Positions 42,480 through 51,605 of a stretch of 64,000 nt of DNA are shown here, one piece after another; the stretch's first letter is position 1, and the number at the start of each line of letters is the position of its first letter. Source of the DNA: Thalassospira lucentensis (GTDB lineage Bacteria > Pseudomonadota > Alphaproteobacteria > Rhodospirillales > Thalassospiraceae); NCBI RefSeq assembly GCF_001613805.1, contig NZ_LPVY01000001.1:26027-90026 (forward strand), written 5' to 3'. A program made the position numbers and the translations under genes. The notes under the pieces are model-generated. The model was given only the letters and a program-made list of their open reading frames with translations, ran no database searches and was not told where the DNA came from.

Positions 42480-43457
42480 TTACTCGGCGGCCTCGTTATT
42501 GTTATTTGCCTGCAATGCCTTCTGCCCCTGCTCCGATGCATGTGCGGACCAGATCCGCACCGTCAAGGGTTTGCCGGGCAGGCTTATGACATCACCGGGC
42601 GAAAGTTCACATGCGCGAAACCACGTATTGATCGCCCCGTCTTCAAAACCAAGCCGACGGTGCGCGTGCTCCTCGCGCAGTTCCTCACGGTCATGGGTTG
42701 CGAAATCAACCACCACCAGCCTGCCATTCGGCGCCAGCACACGGGCGGCTTCGGCAATGGCGGCTTCGGGGCGTTCGGCGTAATGCAGCACCTGATGCAG
42801 GGTCACAACGTCAAACATCCCTGCGGGATAAGGCAGTTGATACATATCGGCCTGCCGTACCAGACAGTTCGACAGATCGGCACGCTGCAAACGTGCGCGT
42901 GCGACCGCCAGCATCTCGCGCGACATATCAACACCGACACCTTCTTCGGCCGTTTTGCCCAGAAGTTCCAGAATCCGGCCCGTACCGGTCCCGATATCAA
43001 GAATCCGGCCCCCGGAAAGATCGCCGATGGCATCAATCAGGGCCTGCTCGACGACCGTTTCATCAATATGAAGCGACCGGATGCGATCCCAGTCATCGGC
43101 ATTGGCCCGGAAATATTCGCGGGCAATCTGTTCGCGCTGCGCCTTGACCTGCTCCAGCCGGGCACGATCCAGGGCCAGTATCTCGTCACTTTCGGGCAGA
43201 AGGGCAAGAACCGGCTGAACCAGTTCCGCACCGGGGCCGCTATTGGGGGTGCGATAAAATACCCAGGTGCCTTCACGGAATCGGACAAGCAACCCGGCTT
43301 CGCACAGCAGTTTAAGATGGCGCGACACACGCGGCTGGCTCTGCCCGATGATCTGGGTGATCTCGCTGACGGTCAGTTCGCATTCGGCACAGATCGCCAA
43401 CAGGCGAAGCCGTGTCGCTTCTGCCGCCGCGCGCAATCTTGCAAGAACCTGTTCCAT
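42480..43457 (-). CDS. ArsR-family regulator fused to a SAM-dependent methyltransferase (SahR-like)
   Basis: Fusion protein of 325 residues. The first 95 or so form an ArsR winged helix (LTVSEITQIIGQSQPRVSRHLKLLCEAG). The rest is a class I methyltransferase domain with the SAM-binding loop RILDIGTGTGRILELLG and VDMSREMLAVARARL. It heads the metF-metH operon. ArsR-type SahR regulators control methionine-cycle genes in Proteobacteria in response to S-adenosylhomocysteine. This gene fits that role, but whether the methyltransferase domain is a sensor or an enzyme is unknown. A GGAGG site precedes the ATG and a palindrome lies 31 bp upstream. Confidence 0.88.
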   Translation of the reverse strand: MEQVLARLRAAAEATRLRLLAICAECELTVSEITQIIGQSQPRVSRHLKLLCEAGLLVRFREGTWVFYRTPNSGPGAELVQPVLALLPESDEILALDRARLEQVKAQREQIAREYFRANADDWDRIRSLHIDETVVEQALIDAIGDLSGGRILDIGTGTGRILELLGKTAEEGVGVDMSREMLAVARARLQRADLSNCLVRQADMYQLPYPAGMFDVVTLHQVLHYAERPEAAIAEAARVLAPNGRLVVVDFATHDREELREEHAHRRLGFEDGAINTWFRACELSPGDVISLPGKPLTVRIWSAHASEQGQKALQANNNNEAAE

Positions 43458-43761
43458 TTCAGCGCCTCCATTGATCTGACCAAAGACATAAAGATATGTT
43501 TATATTTAATCAAGACCTATTTACCCACTCAAAAGGAGTATGGCAAAAAGGCAACATGCCAAATCCCATTGATCAGGCTCATAATTTTGTGTGCTGGCGT
43601 TTAAAACTTCCCTATGCTAACCACATGGATATCTGAGACGTGTGCATCGCACATTCCTGTTTTCTTCGCGGGCAGCAGGTTGGGTAATGTTCTTGAAGTC
43701 CCGATTTCAAGGGCGTCTCGGGGTCGGGGAAAGTTTGTATCGAAATCGTTTGGCAAAAATA
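43458..43761. other. 304-bp divergent promoter region, ArsR-type gene / mlaA
   Basis: It holds the ATAAA-N6-TTTAT operator near its left end and the promoter of mlaA at its right. A frame runs from 43642 into mlaA but encodes no recognisable N-terminus, so I treat it as leader. No other feature was seen. Confidence 0.6.
43488..43503 (-). promoter_or_regulatory. Inverted repeat upstream of the methionine operon, probable regulator site
   Basis: ATAAA-GATATG-TTTAT is a 5+5 perfect inverted repeat with a nearly symmetric core (the other strand reads ATAAACATATCTTTAT). It lies 31-46 bp before the ArsR-type gene that heads the operon, in an AT-rich promoter-like stretch. ArsR/SahR regulators bind AT-rich palindromes of this size, so autoregulation is likely. 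Confidence 0.7.
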
Positions 43762-44547
43762 ATGAAACTTCGAACTTTGCTTTCGCTGTGCGCTGGTGCA
43801 TCTCTGTCCATGCTGACAGCATGCGCGTCCACCCAGCCGGCACAGGACACAAGTGACTATGACCCCCTCGAACCGGTAAACCGGGTCGTTCACGGGGTTA
43901 ATGGTGCCGTTGATTTTATGGTCCTTTACCCCGCCGCCATGTGGTATCGCGACATCGCGCCCCAACCGGTCAAAACCGCCGTCCGCAGCTTTGTGCGCAA
44001 TATCGGTGAACCGGTCAATGCGCTGAACTCGCTGCTTCAGGGTGACCCTGATCAGGCCGCTGACTCGGTTCAGCGCTTCATCATGAACACCACGATCGGC
44101 TTCCTTGGTTTCAATGATGTGGCTGCCGATTTCGGCATCGCCTATCATTCCGAAGATTTCGGCCAGACTCTTGGCCATTACGGCATCGGTGGCGGTCCTT
44201 ACATCGTCCTGCCGCTGCTTGGTCCGTCGAACCTGCGCGATACCGCCGGTATTGCGGTCGATTATGTAAGCAATCCGCTGACCTGGGGCAGCCGGAACAG
44301 CGAAACCCTTGATACGCTCTATCTCGGTTCGCTGGCTCTGACCGCACTCAATGCGCGCTACAGCACGCTCAACCAGCTTAACGAATTGCAACAAACCTCG
44401 ATTGACTATTATGCTGCTTTGCGTAGCCTCTATCGTCAGCAACGTAACGCCGCCATTCGCAACGGCGCAGAACCTTCTGCACCGGAATTCGAAGACGAAA
44501 GCGCTTCTGCCGACTTTGATGACGCGTTTGAAGCAGCAGCAAATTAA
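43762..44547 (+). CDS. mlaA: Outer membrane lipid-asymmetry lipoprotein MlaA (VacJ)
   Basis: Lipoprotein of 261 residues that removes misplaced phospholipids from the outer leaflet of the outer membrane. The signal peptide ends in SMLTAC, giving a lipidated Cys. YDPLEPVNRVVHGVN, NIGEPVNALNSLLQG, FIMNTTIGFLGFNDVA and ADFGIAYHSEDFGQTLGHYG are diagnostic. The start at 43762 yields a proper lipoprotein signal; the longer frame does not. Its stop overlaps the mlaC start (TAATG). Confidence 0.96.
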   Translation: MKLRTLLSLCAGASLSMLTACASTQPAQDTSDYDPLEPVNRVVHGVNGAVDFMVLYPAAMWYRDIAPQPVKTAVRSFVRNIGEPVNALNSLLQGDPDQAADSVQRFIMNTTIGFLGFNDVAADFGIAYHSEDFGQTLGHYGIGGGPYIVLPLLGPSNLRDTAGIAVDYVSNPLTWGSRNSETLDTLYLGSLALTALNARYSTLNQLNELQQTSIDYYAALRSLYRQQRNAAIRNGAEPSAPEFEDESASADFDDAFEAAAN

Positions 44548-45209
44548 TGGTTCGGTCGAACATGAAAAGCAGAATTGCGATTCCCGCTTTGGCGGCAGCA
44601 ATCGTCAGTGTGACCGGCCTTGTGGCCGGTCCTGCATTTGCAGGTAACGCGACTTCCGCATCGTCCCATACGGTCGAGGTCGCAGCCAGCCGCAGTGCAA
44701 CCGACGTCATCAAAACCCTTGCGAGCGAGGCAATTGTCGGCCTGACCGATCAATCGCTAAGCAACGACACCCGCCGGCAGAACTTTGTCGCGCTGATGGA
44801 TCGTTACTTCGCAATGGATGTGATTTCCCGGTTTGTCCTCGGGCGCTACTGGCGCTCCATCTCCGAGGAAGAACTCAACGAGTTCGCCGATCTCCTGCAG
44901 GACTATCTGGCCCTTAACTATGCCAGCCAGTTCAAGGATTTCAATGGCGAGCAGTTCGTTGTCGGCGACGAGAAACAGCAGAACAAGGATACCTTCGTCA
45001 ACTCGCAGTTCGTCCGTCCGGACGGCCCGCCGGTGTCGATCGTCTGGCGTCTGCGCGAATTCGGTGATGAATATAAAATCATTGATGTGACCGTCGAAGG
45101 CCTCAGCATGGGCATCACCCAGCGCGACGAATTTACCGCTGTCATCCAGAAAAATGGTGGCGAGGTTTCCGCCCTGACGGAAAACCTGCGGGTGAAAGTC
45201 GGAAAATAA
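44547..45209 (+). CDS. mlaC: Periplasmic phospholipid carrier MlaC
   Basis: Soluble periplasmic protein of 220 residues with a signal peptide ending at GPAFA. The MlaC/Ttg2D domain follows: VIKTLASEAIVGL, NFVALMDRYFAMDVISRFVLGRYW, and the EYKIIDVTVEGLSMGITQRDEF block. It ferries phospholipid between MlaA in the outer membrane and the MlaFEDB importer, whose genes are not in this window. The ATG at 44547 shares a base with the mlaA stop; an ATG 15 bp later is an alternative. A terminator follows. Confidence 0.95.
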   Translation: MVRSNMKSRIAIPALAAAIVSVTGLVAGPAFAGNATSASSHTVEVAASRSATDVIKTLASEAIVGLTDQSLSNDTRRQNFVALMDRYFAMDVISRFVLGRYWRSISEEELNEFADLLQDYLALNYASQFKDFNGEQFVVGDEKQQNKDTFVNSQFVRPDGPPVSIVWRLREFGDEYKIIDVTVEGLSMGITQRDEFTAVIQKNGGEVSALTENLRVKVGK

Positions 45210-45234
45210 TTCCGTCGCAACCGGAACAGAAATC

Positions 45235-45268
45235 AAAAAGCCACCGGTAACTTGCCGGTGGCTTTTTT
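45235..45268 (+). terminator. Terminator of mlaAC
   Basis: AAAAAGCCACCGG and CCGGTGGCTTTTT form a 13-bp stem with a 7-base loop and end in six T. It starts 26 bp after the mlaC stop. Confidence 0.95.
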
Positions 45269-45303
45269 CATGCTTGCGCCCGAATGCCAACCCAAGATGC
45301 CCG

Positions 45304-45336
45304 CAAAAGAAAAGGCCGCCCGATGGGCGGCCTTTG
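45304..45336 (-). terminator. Terminator of ettA
   Basis: AAGGCCGCCC and GGGCGGCCTT form a 10-bp stem with a GAT-type loop. On the minus strand TTTTCTTTT follows. It lies just after the ettA stop and faces the mlaC terminator. Confidence 0.92.
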
Positions 45337-45339
45337 TCA

Positions 45340-47022
45340 TTAACCGCGGGTCAGCGGCTTGTATTTGATGCGATGCGGACGATCCGCCGCGTCGCCATAA
45401 CGACGTTTGTAATCCGCTTCGTATTCCTGATAGTTGCCTTCGAACCATTCGACATGCGAATTGCCCTCATAGGCCAGGATGTGGGTCGCGATACGGTCAA
45501 GGAAGAAACGATCGTGCGAGATAACCACGGCACAACCGGCAAATTCCAGCAGACCTTCTTCAAGCGCACGCAGCGTATCGACATCAAGATCGTTGGTCGG
45601 TTCGTCAAGCAGCAGAACGTTCGCGCCCGATTTCAGCATCTTGGCAAGGTGAACGCGGTTACGTTCACCACCTGAAAGCTGCCCGACTTTCTTCTGCTGA
45701 TCGGCCCCTTTGAACGCGAACTGCGATACATAGGCACGCGAGCTCATCGGGCGTTTGCCCAGAAGAATTTCATCCAGCCCGTCGGAAACTTCCTGCCAGA
45801 CGGTTTTGTTCGGATCAAGCGAGTCACGCGACTGATCGACATAGCCCATCTTGACGGTTTCACCGATCTTGAGCGTACCGGCATCCGGTTTATCACTGCC
45901 AGTCAGCATCTTGAACAAAGTGGTTTTACCCGCACCGTTCGGACCGATCACACCAACGATGCCACCTGGCGGCAGACGGAAATGCAGATCATCAAACAGA
46001 AGCTTGTCACCAAATGCCTTGGTCAGACCTTCGGCCGTGATCACCTCGTTACCAAGGCGTTCGGCAATCGGAATAACAATCTTGGTTGAATCCGGAACCG
46101 CCTTGGCGGCTTCGGCAACGAGATCGTCATAGGCACGGACACGGGCCTTGGATTTCGCCTGACGGCCTTTCGGGTTCTGACGGATCCAGTCAAGTTCGGA
46201 TGCAAGCTGCTTCTGACGGCTGCCTTCCTGACGGGCTTCCTGATCCAGACGCTTCTGTTTCTGTTCCAGCCAGGATGAATAGTTGCCTTCATACGGAATG
46301 CCCTGACCACGGTCGAGTTCAAGGATCCAGCCGGTAACGTTATCGAGGAAGTAACGATCGTGGGTGACCAGAATGACAGTGCCCTGATAATCTTCAAGGT
46401 GACGTTCCAGCCACGCAACCGATTCCGCATCCAGATGGTTGGTCGGTTCGTCAAGCAGCAGGATGTCAGGCTTTGCCAGCAACAGACGGCAAAGCGCAAC
46501 GCGGCGGCGCTCACCGCCCGAAAGCTTGCTTACGTCGGAATCCTTGGGCGGGCAGCGCAGCGCGTCCATGGCGATGTCAAGCGTCCGCTCAAGATCCCAG
46601 CCATTGGCCGCATCAATGCGTTCCTGCAATTCGCCCTGCTCGGCGAGGAGATTGTTCATCTCGTCGTCGGTCATCGGCTCGCCAAACGCCATGCTGATTT
46701 CGTTAAAGCGCGCCAGATCGTCAACAATCTGACCACAGCCTTCCATGACGTTACCCAGAACGTCCTTTGCCGGGTTCAGTTGCGGTTCCTGTTCAAGGTA
46801 ACCAACACGGACACCCTCGGCAGGCCAGGCTTCACCCGAAAAATCCTTTTCGATACCCGCCATGATTTTAAGCAGGGTCGATTTACCGGCACCGTTGTTC
46901 CCGAGAACACCGATCTTCACACCCGGCAGGAAGGACAGCGTGATGCCTTTGAAAAGTTCACGACCACCCGGAAGGATCTTGGTCAGGTCCTTCATGACGT
47001 AAATATACTGGTAGGATGCCAT
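45340..47022 (-). CDS. ettA: ABC-F translation factor EttA
   Basis: Energy-dependent translational throttle protein of 560 residues that binds the ribosomal E site and gates elongation by ATP/ADP state. Two ABC cassettes are present: Walker [15 protein letters not shown] and [14 protein letters not shown], signatures [14 protein letters not shown] and [14 protein letters not shown], Walker [14 protein letters not shown] and [13 protein letters not shown]. The P-site tRNA interaction motif linker ([20 protein letters not shown]) lies between them. The start at 47022 (GGGGA site, [15 protein letters not shown]) aligns with EttA; the frame continues to 47241 but that part is not conserved. Confidence 0.97.
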   Translation of the reverse strand: MASYQYIYVMKDLTKILPGGRELFKGITLSFLPGVKIGVLGNNGAGKSTLLKIMAGIEKDFSGEAWPAEGVRVGYLEQEPQLNPAKDVLGNVMEGCGQIVDDLARFNEISMAFGEPMTDDEMNNLLAEQGELQERIDAANGWDLERTLDIAMDALRCPPKDSDVSKLSGGERRRVALCRLLLAKPDILLLDEPTNHLDAESVAWLERHLEDYQGTVILVTHDRYFLDNVTGWILELDRGQGIPYEGNYSSWLEQKQKRLDQEARQEGSRQKQLASELDWIRQNPKGRQAKSKARVRAYDDLVAEAAKAVPDSTKIVIPIAERLGNEVITAEGLTKAFGDKLLFDDLHFRLPPGGIVGVIGPNGAGKTTLFKMLTGSDKPDAGTLKIGETVKMGYVDQSRDSLDPNKTVWQEVSDGLDEILLGKRPMSSRAYVSQFAFKGADQQKKVGQLSGGERNRVHLAKMLKSGANVLLLDEPTNDLDVDTLRALEEGLLEFAGCAVVISHDRFFLDRIATHILAYEGNSHVEWFEGNYQEYEADYKRRYGDAADRPHRIKYKPLTRG

Positions 47023-47560
47023 TAAATTCCCCATCCAAAATGTGAGAAATCCCGGACCATGCCGGGACATGCGGATCATCGCATTGCGACCATCCAGAAA
47101 GCTTTGCCCGTTTGTAACCGACCGGCCCCTTACAAACAATGACAAACAACGGCAATCACTGTGATGCGCTTTGAATGTGTGCGGGTGGAAACGACGCGGG
47201 CCAAAACGCGTCGCAAAACACCCCGTTCGGGGCAAAATCAACCGTTAATAATGCAGAATCAAACAAATATGCGCGTATTTCGATTAAAAACAGCATGCCA
47301 TTGTGCAGCGCCGAACAATGTCGAAAAAATGGCGGATTTTGTGGGTTTTTTCAGTGTTTCCAGCAGGTTGGGGAACGCAGGAGCCCTAATATATACGACT
47401 AATGATTAGCTTCTGGCGCATTCTGAAAACTGTTATCGAATTTGTTGGCAATGGTGTGTGCAGACGCCACCACTGCATCAAAAGCAGGCGGACCGGGACA
47501 AAAAAGAACTCAATAACCGGTCGGCAGGGAAGTTTTCATTTTCTAGGAAGGAGACGCGCT
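47023..47560. other. 538-bp intergenic region, ettA / symporter
   Basis: Divergent spacer. TCCCGG-ACCATG-CCGGGA (47050-47067) is a 6-bp hairpin in the ettA leader. The right half is AT-rich (AATATATACGACTAATGATT near 47390) and probably carries the symporter promoter. Reading frames in it look unlike protein. Confidence 0.6.
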
Positions 47561-47818
47561 ATGGATGAGCAAAGCGCAGCCTACTGGAAGCGAAACGTAA
47601 AACTGGTGACCACTTTGCTGATCATCTGGTTTGTCGTTTCCTACGGTTTCGGCATCTTGTTTGTCGATGCGATGAACAGCATCAAGATTGCGGGCTTTGA
47701 GCTCGGATTCTGGTTTGCCCAGCAAGGGTCCATTTACGTCTTTGTCGCGTTGATTTTCGTCTACGTGAGCAAGATGAACAAACTGGACCGTGAATTCGAC
47801 GTTCACGAAGACGACTGA
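47561..47818 (+). CDS. DUF4212 small subunit of a sodium/solute symporter
   Basis: Membrane protein of 85 residues with two helices (LVTTLLIIWFVVSYGFGILFV and GSIYVFVALIFVYVSKMN). The AAYWKRNVKL start and LDREFDVHEDD end are family features. DUF4212 proteins occur next to large sodium:solute symporters and are thought to be their small subunits. AAGGAGA precedes the ATG. A frame running in from 47402 is not conserved. The symporter gene begins 35 bp downstream. Confidence 0.9.
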   Translation: MDEQSAAYWKRNVKLVTTLLIIWFVVSYGFGILFVDAMNSIKIAGFELGFWFAQQGSIYVFVALIFVYVSKMNKLDREFDVHEDD

Positions 47819-47853
47819 CGTCAACAAAGTTCCGGATCCGGGGAGACAGACAA

Positions 47854-49620
47854 ATGGATCTTACTACCCTTACCTATATTGTCGTCGGTCTGAGTTTCGC
47901 GCTGTATATCGGCATCGCGATCTGGGCCAAGGCAAGCACCACCGGCGAGTTTTATGTCGCTGGCAAGGGCGTTAACCCGGTCGTCAACGGTATGGCGACC
48001 GCCGCAGACTGGATGTCTGCTGCATCCTTCATTTCAATGGCCGGCCTGATCGCCTTCCTTGGCTATGGCGGCTCGGTTTACCTGATGGGCTGGACCGGCG
48101 GCTACTGCCTGCTGGCAATGCTTCTGGCACCTTACCTGCGTAAGTACGGCAAATTCACCGTGCCGGAATTCATCGGCGACCGTTACTATTCCAAAGCAGC
48201 GCGTATCGTTGCCGTTATCTGCCTGATCTTCATCTCGTTCACCTATGTTGCAGGCCAGATGCGCGGTGTTGGTATCGTGTTCTCGCGCTTCCTCGAAGTC
48301 GAAATCCTGACCGGCCTGATCGTCGGCATGGGCATCGTCTTCATCTATGCCGTTCTTGGCGGCATGAAGGGCATCACCTACACCCAGGTGGCACAGTATT
48401 GCGTGCTGATCATTGCCTATACCATTCCGGCAATCTTCATCGCCTTCCAGCTTACCGGCAATCCGCTGCCGCAGCTGGCATTCGGCTCCACGGTTAACGG
48501 CACGGGCGATTACATGCTCGACCGTCTGAACCAGATCGTGACCGAACTGGGCTTCCTTGAATATACCACCACCAGCAAATCGACGATCGACATCTTCTGC
48601 ATCACGCTTGCGCTGATGGTCGGTACGGCAGGTCTGCCGCACGTTATCGTCCGCTTCTTCACGGTTCCGAAGGTCCGCGATGCGCGTTCTTCGGCCGGTT
48701 GGGCACTGGTCTTCATCGCGATCCTTTACACCACTGCCCCGGCAGTTGGCGCAATGGCTCGCCTGAACCTGACCGAAACCGTCCAGATCGGCGCCGTTGG
48801 CGATCCGGAAGGCAACCTTAAAGTCGAAGATCGTCCGGACTGGATGAGCCGTTGGGAAGCCACCGGCCTTCTGAAATTCGAAGACAAAAACGGCGATGGC
48901 CGTATCCAGTACTATAACGATGCCAACAAGGACTTTGCCGCCAAAGCCGCCGAATATGGCTGGGCCGGTAACGAACTTAAAGTTGACAACGACATCATGG
49001 TTCTGGCCAACCCTGAAATCGCACAGCTTCCGAACTGGGTGATTGCCCTTGTCGCTGCCGGTGGTATTGCCGCCGCACTGTCAACGGCAGCCGGTCTGTT
49101 GCTTGTGATTTCGTCGGGTATCTCGCATGACCTTCTGAAAGGCACATTGACGCCGGATATGACAGAAGGACAGGAACTGATGGCCGGTCGTATCGCAGCA
49201 GCCGTTGCGATCCTGATTGCCGGTTATCTGGGATACAATCCGCCCGGCTTCGTGGCGCAGGTGGTGGCCTTTGCCTTCGGTCTGGCTGCCGCATCGCTGT
49301 TCCCGGTTATCATCATGGGGATCTTCTCCAAGAAGGTTAACCGTGAAGGCGCGATTGCCGGGATGCTTGTCGGCCTGGTCTTCACCATGGGTTATATCAT
49401 GTCCTACAAGGGCATCTTTATCCCGGTGCTGATCGAAAACGTTCCGGCAAACTGGCTGTTCGGCATTTCGCCGGAAGGCATCGGTGTTGTTGGTATGATC
49501 CTGAACTTCCTCGTTGCTTTCGGCGTGTCGAAAGTTACGGCGGAACCGCCGGCACATATCCAGCACATGATTGAAGACATCCGCGTTCCGAAAGGAGCCG
49601 GTGGCGCCGTTGACCACTAA
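47854..49620 (+). CDS. Sodium:solute symporter (acetate-permease-like, VC2705 group)
   Basis: Inner-membrane cotransporter of 588 residues with about thirteen helices. The SSS family core is seen in GLSFALYIGIAIWAKASTTGEFYVAGKG, YAVLGGMKGITYTQVAQY and GTAGLPHVIVRFFTVP. Sodium-driven uptake of a small carboxylate such as acetate is likely, not proven. A soluble insert between two helices contains DKNGDGRIQYYN (344-355), an EF-hand-like loop with Asp, Asn and Asp at positions 1, 3 and 5. A GGGGAGA site precedes the ATG, and a strong terminator follows. Confidence 0.93.
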   Translation: MDLTTLTYIVVGLSFALYIGIAIWAKASTTGEFYVAGKGVNPVVNGMATAADWMSAASFISMAGLIAFLGYGGSVYLMGWTGGYCLLAMLLAPYLRKYGKFTVPEFIGDRYYSKAARIVAVICLIFISFTYVAGQMRGVGIVFSRFLEVEILTGLIVGMGIVFIYAVLGGMKGITYTQVAQYCVLIIAYTIPAIFIAFQLTGNPLPQLAFGSTVNGTGDYMLDRLNQIVTELGFLEYTTTSKSTIDIFCITLALMVGTAGLPHVIVRFFTVPKVRDARSSAGWALVFIAILYTTAPAVGAMARLNLTETVQIGAVGDPEGNLKVEDRPDWMSRWEATGLLKFEDKNGDGRIQYYNDANKDFAAKAAEYGWAGNELKVDNDIMVLANPEIAQLPNWVIALVAAGGIAAALSTAAGLLLVISSGISHDLLKGTLTPDMTEGQELMAGRIAAAVAILIAGYLGYNPPGFVAQVVAFAFGLAAASLFPVIIMGIFSKKVNREGAIAGMLVGLVFTMGYIMSYKGIFIPVLIENVPANWLFGISPEGIGVVGMILNFLVAFGVSKVTAEPPAHIQHMIEDIRVPKGAGGAVDH

Positions 49621-49652
49621 TCGGTCGACTGGTTTGCAAGAAACCTGTTGCT

Positions 49653-49687
49653 GGCCCCCGGAAGTTATTCCGGGGGCCTTTTCTTTT
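49653..49687 (+). terminator. Terminator of the symporter gene
   Basis: GGCCCCCGGAA (49653-49663) and TTCCGGGGGCC (49668-49678) form an 11-bp perfect stem with a 4-base loop, then TTTTCTTTT. Confidence 0.95.
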
Positions 49688-49734
49688 GCCTCGAAGTCGG
49701 GCAACAATGCACCACGACAGGGAGGAATGGTCAT

Positions 49735-51603
49735 ATGAGTCTGGAACTAAAAGAAATCAGCGATTTCCTCAAACAGCATCACCCGTTCGATCTGTTGCCA
49801 GACGACGTGATCGAGGCGTTGCCAAAGCGCCTTACCGCGCGCTATTTCCGCAAAGGCACCAAAGTCCTCTCACCCGAACAGCAATGCCTGCATCTGCACA
49901 TCATCCGGACGGGCGGAACCGAAACACGCGATCCCGATGGCCAGCTTCTTGCCCGCCTTGGCGAAGGTGAATGTTTCGGCGTACGCGCGATGTTCCGCAA
50001 TGGCAAGGCCGCCAACAACATCACCATGCTCGAAGACAGCCTTGTCTATCTGCTGCCCGAAAAGGATTTCCATGATCTGGCGGGGAAATACCCGCAGTTC
50101 AATTACTTCTTTGAACAGATGGGCGGTGCCCGCCTTCGCAGCGGCATGCAGTTGCTTGAAAAGCGTGACGATGATCAGCTTAAACTGATGTCCATCCGGG
50201 TATCCGACCTGATCGCGCGGGACCTTGTCAGCATCGATATCGGTGCCTCCATCCTCGAAGCCGGCAAACTTATGAGCAGCGAACGGGTTTCCTGCCTGCT
50301 GATCACGCAAAACGGGGACGAGGTCGCCGGTATCATGACCGACCGCGACCTGCGCAACCGCGTTGTTGCCGAAGCCCGGTCCTTTGACGAACCGGTGACA
50401 AATATCATGACCCCGAACCCGATCAGCATCGGGCCGGACGATTATGCCTTTGACGCGCTTCTGACCATGACGCGCAACAATGTCCGTCACCTTCCGGTGA
50501 TGAAGGATGGCAAGGCAATCGGCGTGATTACCACCAACAACCTGCTGGCGCGCCAATCGCTTTCCGCCGTCCACATGGTGGGACGCATCCGCAAGATGAC
50601 CAGACCGGCAGACATGGCAAAGGTCATTGCGCAAATCCCCGAATTGCTCAGCAACCTGATCGAAGCCGGGGCGACATCGCGCAATGCGGGGCATATTGTC
50701 ACCACCCTCTCGGACGCGGCAACATCACGCCTGCTGCAACTGGCCGAGGAAAAATTCGGCCCGCCGCCGGTGCCTTATGTCTGGATGGCGGGTGGATCGC
50801 AGGGACGGCAGGAACAGACCGCCCTTTCGGATCAGGATAACTGCCTGATCCTTGATGACGCCTATGATCCCGAACAGCACGGCGACTATTTCAAATCACT
50901 GGCCGATTTTGTCTGTGATGGCCTTGATACCGTCGGCTACATCTATTGCCCCGGCGAGATGATGGCGAAAACCGACGAATGGCGTCAGCCGGTCCGTGTC
51001 TGGCAGCAATATTTCAACAAATGGATCGAACAGCCGGAGCCAAAGGCCCTGATGCTGTGTTCCGTCTGGTTCGACCTGCGGGTGATCCATGGGACACGTG
51101 CGATCTTTGAAGACCTGCATCGGATGATTGTCACCAAGGCAAAGGGCAACCGCATTTTCCTGGCCTATATGGTTGGCAACGCCCTCACCCATCACGTGCC
51201 GCTTGGCTTCTTTAAAAACTTTGTCATGATCCGTGGCGGCGAACATGATCGCACGCTGGATATGAAACATAACGGCGTGGTGCCGATTGTCGATATCGCG
51301 CGCATCCATGCGCTTGCGAACGGCATTGACGTGGTCAATACCTATGAACGGCTCGAGGCGGCGATGGCCTTCCCCTCCATCAGCAAACAGGGGGCGTCCG
51401 ACCTTCTGGATGCGTTCGAATTCATCAGCATCACGCGCCTGAAACATCAGGTCCGGCAAATTCGTGACGGCGACCGCCCCGATAACTTCCTGCATCCCGA
51501 AAGCCTGTCGGCATTTGAACGCACCCATCTGAAAGATGCGTTTTCGGTGATCAAGAATCTCCAGGCCGCCCTTGAAAGCGCCTTTGGCAAAAGCGGGACA
51601 TAA
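49735..51603 (+). CDS. cNMP-binding/CBS/DUF294 nucleotidyltransferase-like signalling protein
   Basis: Cytoplasmic protein of 622 residues. Domains in order: cyclic-nucleotide-binding (about 1-130; GECFGVRAMFRNGKAANNI), two CBS domains (about 150-285; VSIDIGASILEAGKLM, TNIMTPNPISIGPDDYAFDAL), a DUF294 nucleotidyltransferase core with GGSQGRQEQTALSDQDN (the G-S and D-x-D metal motif), and the DUF294 C-terminal domain. The same architecture is found next to acetate-type symporters in many Proteobacteria. Its reaction is not known; a GlnD-like nucleotidylation of a transporter is plausible. GGGAGGA precedes the ATG at 49735; the longer frame to 49648 crosses the terminator. Confidence 0.92.
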   Translation: MSLELKEISDFLKQHHPFDLLPDDVIEALPKRLTARYFRKGTKVLSPEQQCLHLHIIRTGGTETRDPDGQLLARLGEGECFGVRAMFRNGKAANNITMLEDSLVYLLPEKDFHDLAGKYPQFNYFFEQMGGARLRSGMQLLEKRDDDQLKLMSIRVSDLIARDLVSIDIGASILEAGKLMSSERVSCLLITQNGDEVAGIMTDRDLRNRVVAEARSFDEPVTNIMTPNPISIGPDDYAFDALLTMTRNNVRHLPVMKDGKAIGVITTNNLLARQSLSAVHMVGRIRKMTRPADMAKVIAQIPELLSNLIEAGATSRNAGHIVTTLSDAATSRLLQLAEEKFGPPPVPYVWMAGGSQGRQEQTALSDQDNCLILDDAYDPEQHGDYFKSLADFVCDGLDTVGYIYCPGEMMAKTDEWRQPVRVWQQYFNKWIEQPEPKALMLCSVWFDLRVIHGTRAIFEDLHRMIVTKAKGNRIFLAYMVGNALTHHVPLGFFKNFVMIRGGEHDRTLDMKHNGVVPIVDIARIHALANGIDVVNTYERLEAAMAFPSISKQGASDLLDAFEFISITRLKHQVRQIRDGDRPDNFLHPESLSAFERTHLKDAFSVIKNLQAALESAFGKSGT

Positions 51604-51605
51604 CA

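Noticed and set aside
43458..43520. SAM or SAH riboswitch before the methionine operon
   Set aside because: The leader before the ATG is short, and only a protein-type palindrome is visible.
43612..44601. 329-codon minus-strand open frame opposite mlaA
   Set aside because: It mirrors mlaA and mlaC codon structure, has no family resemblance, and mlaA is certain.
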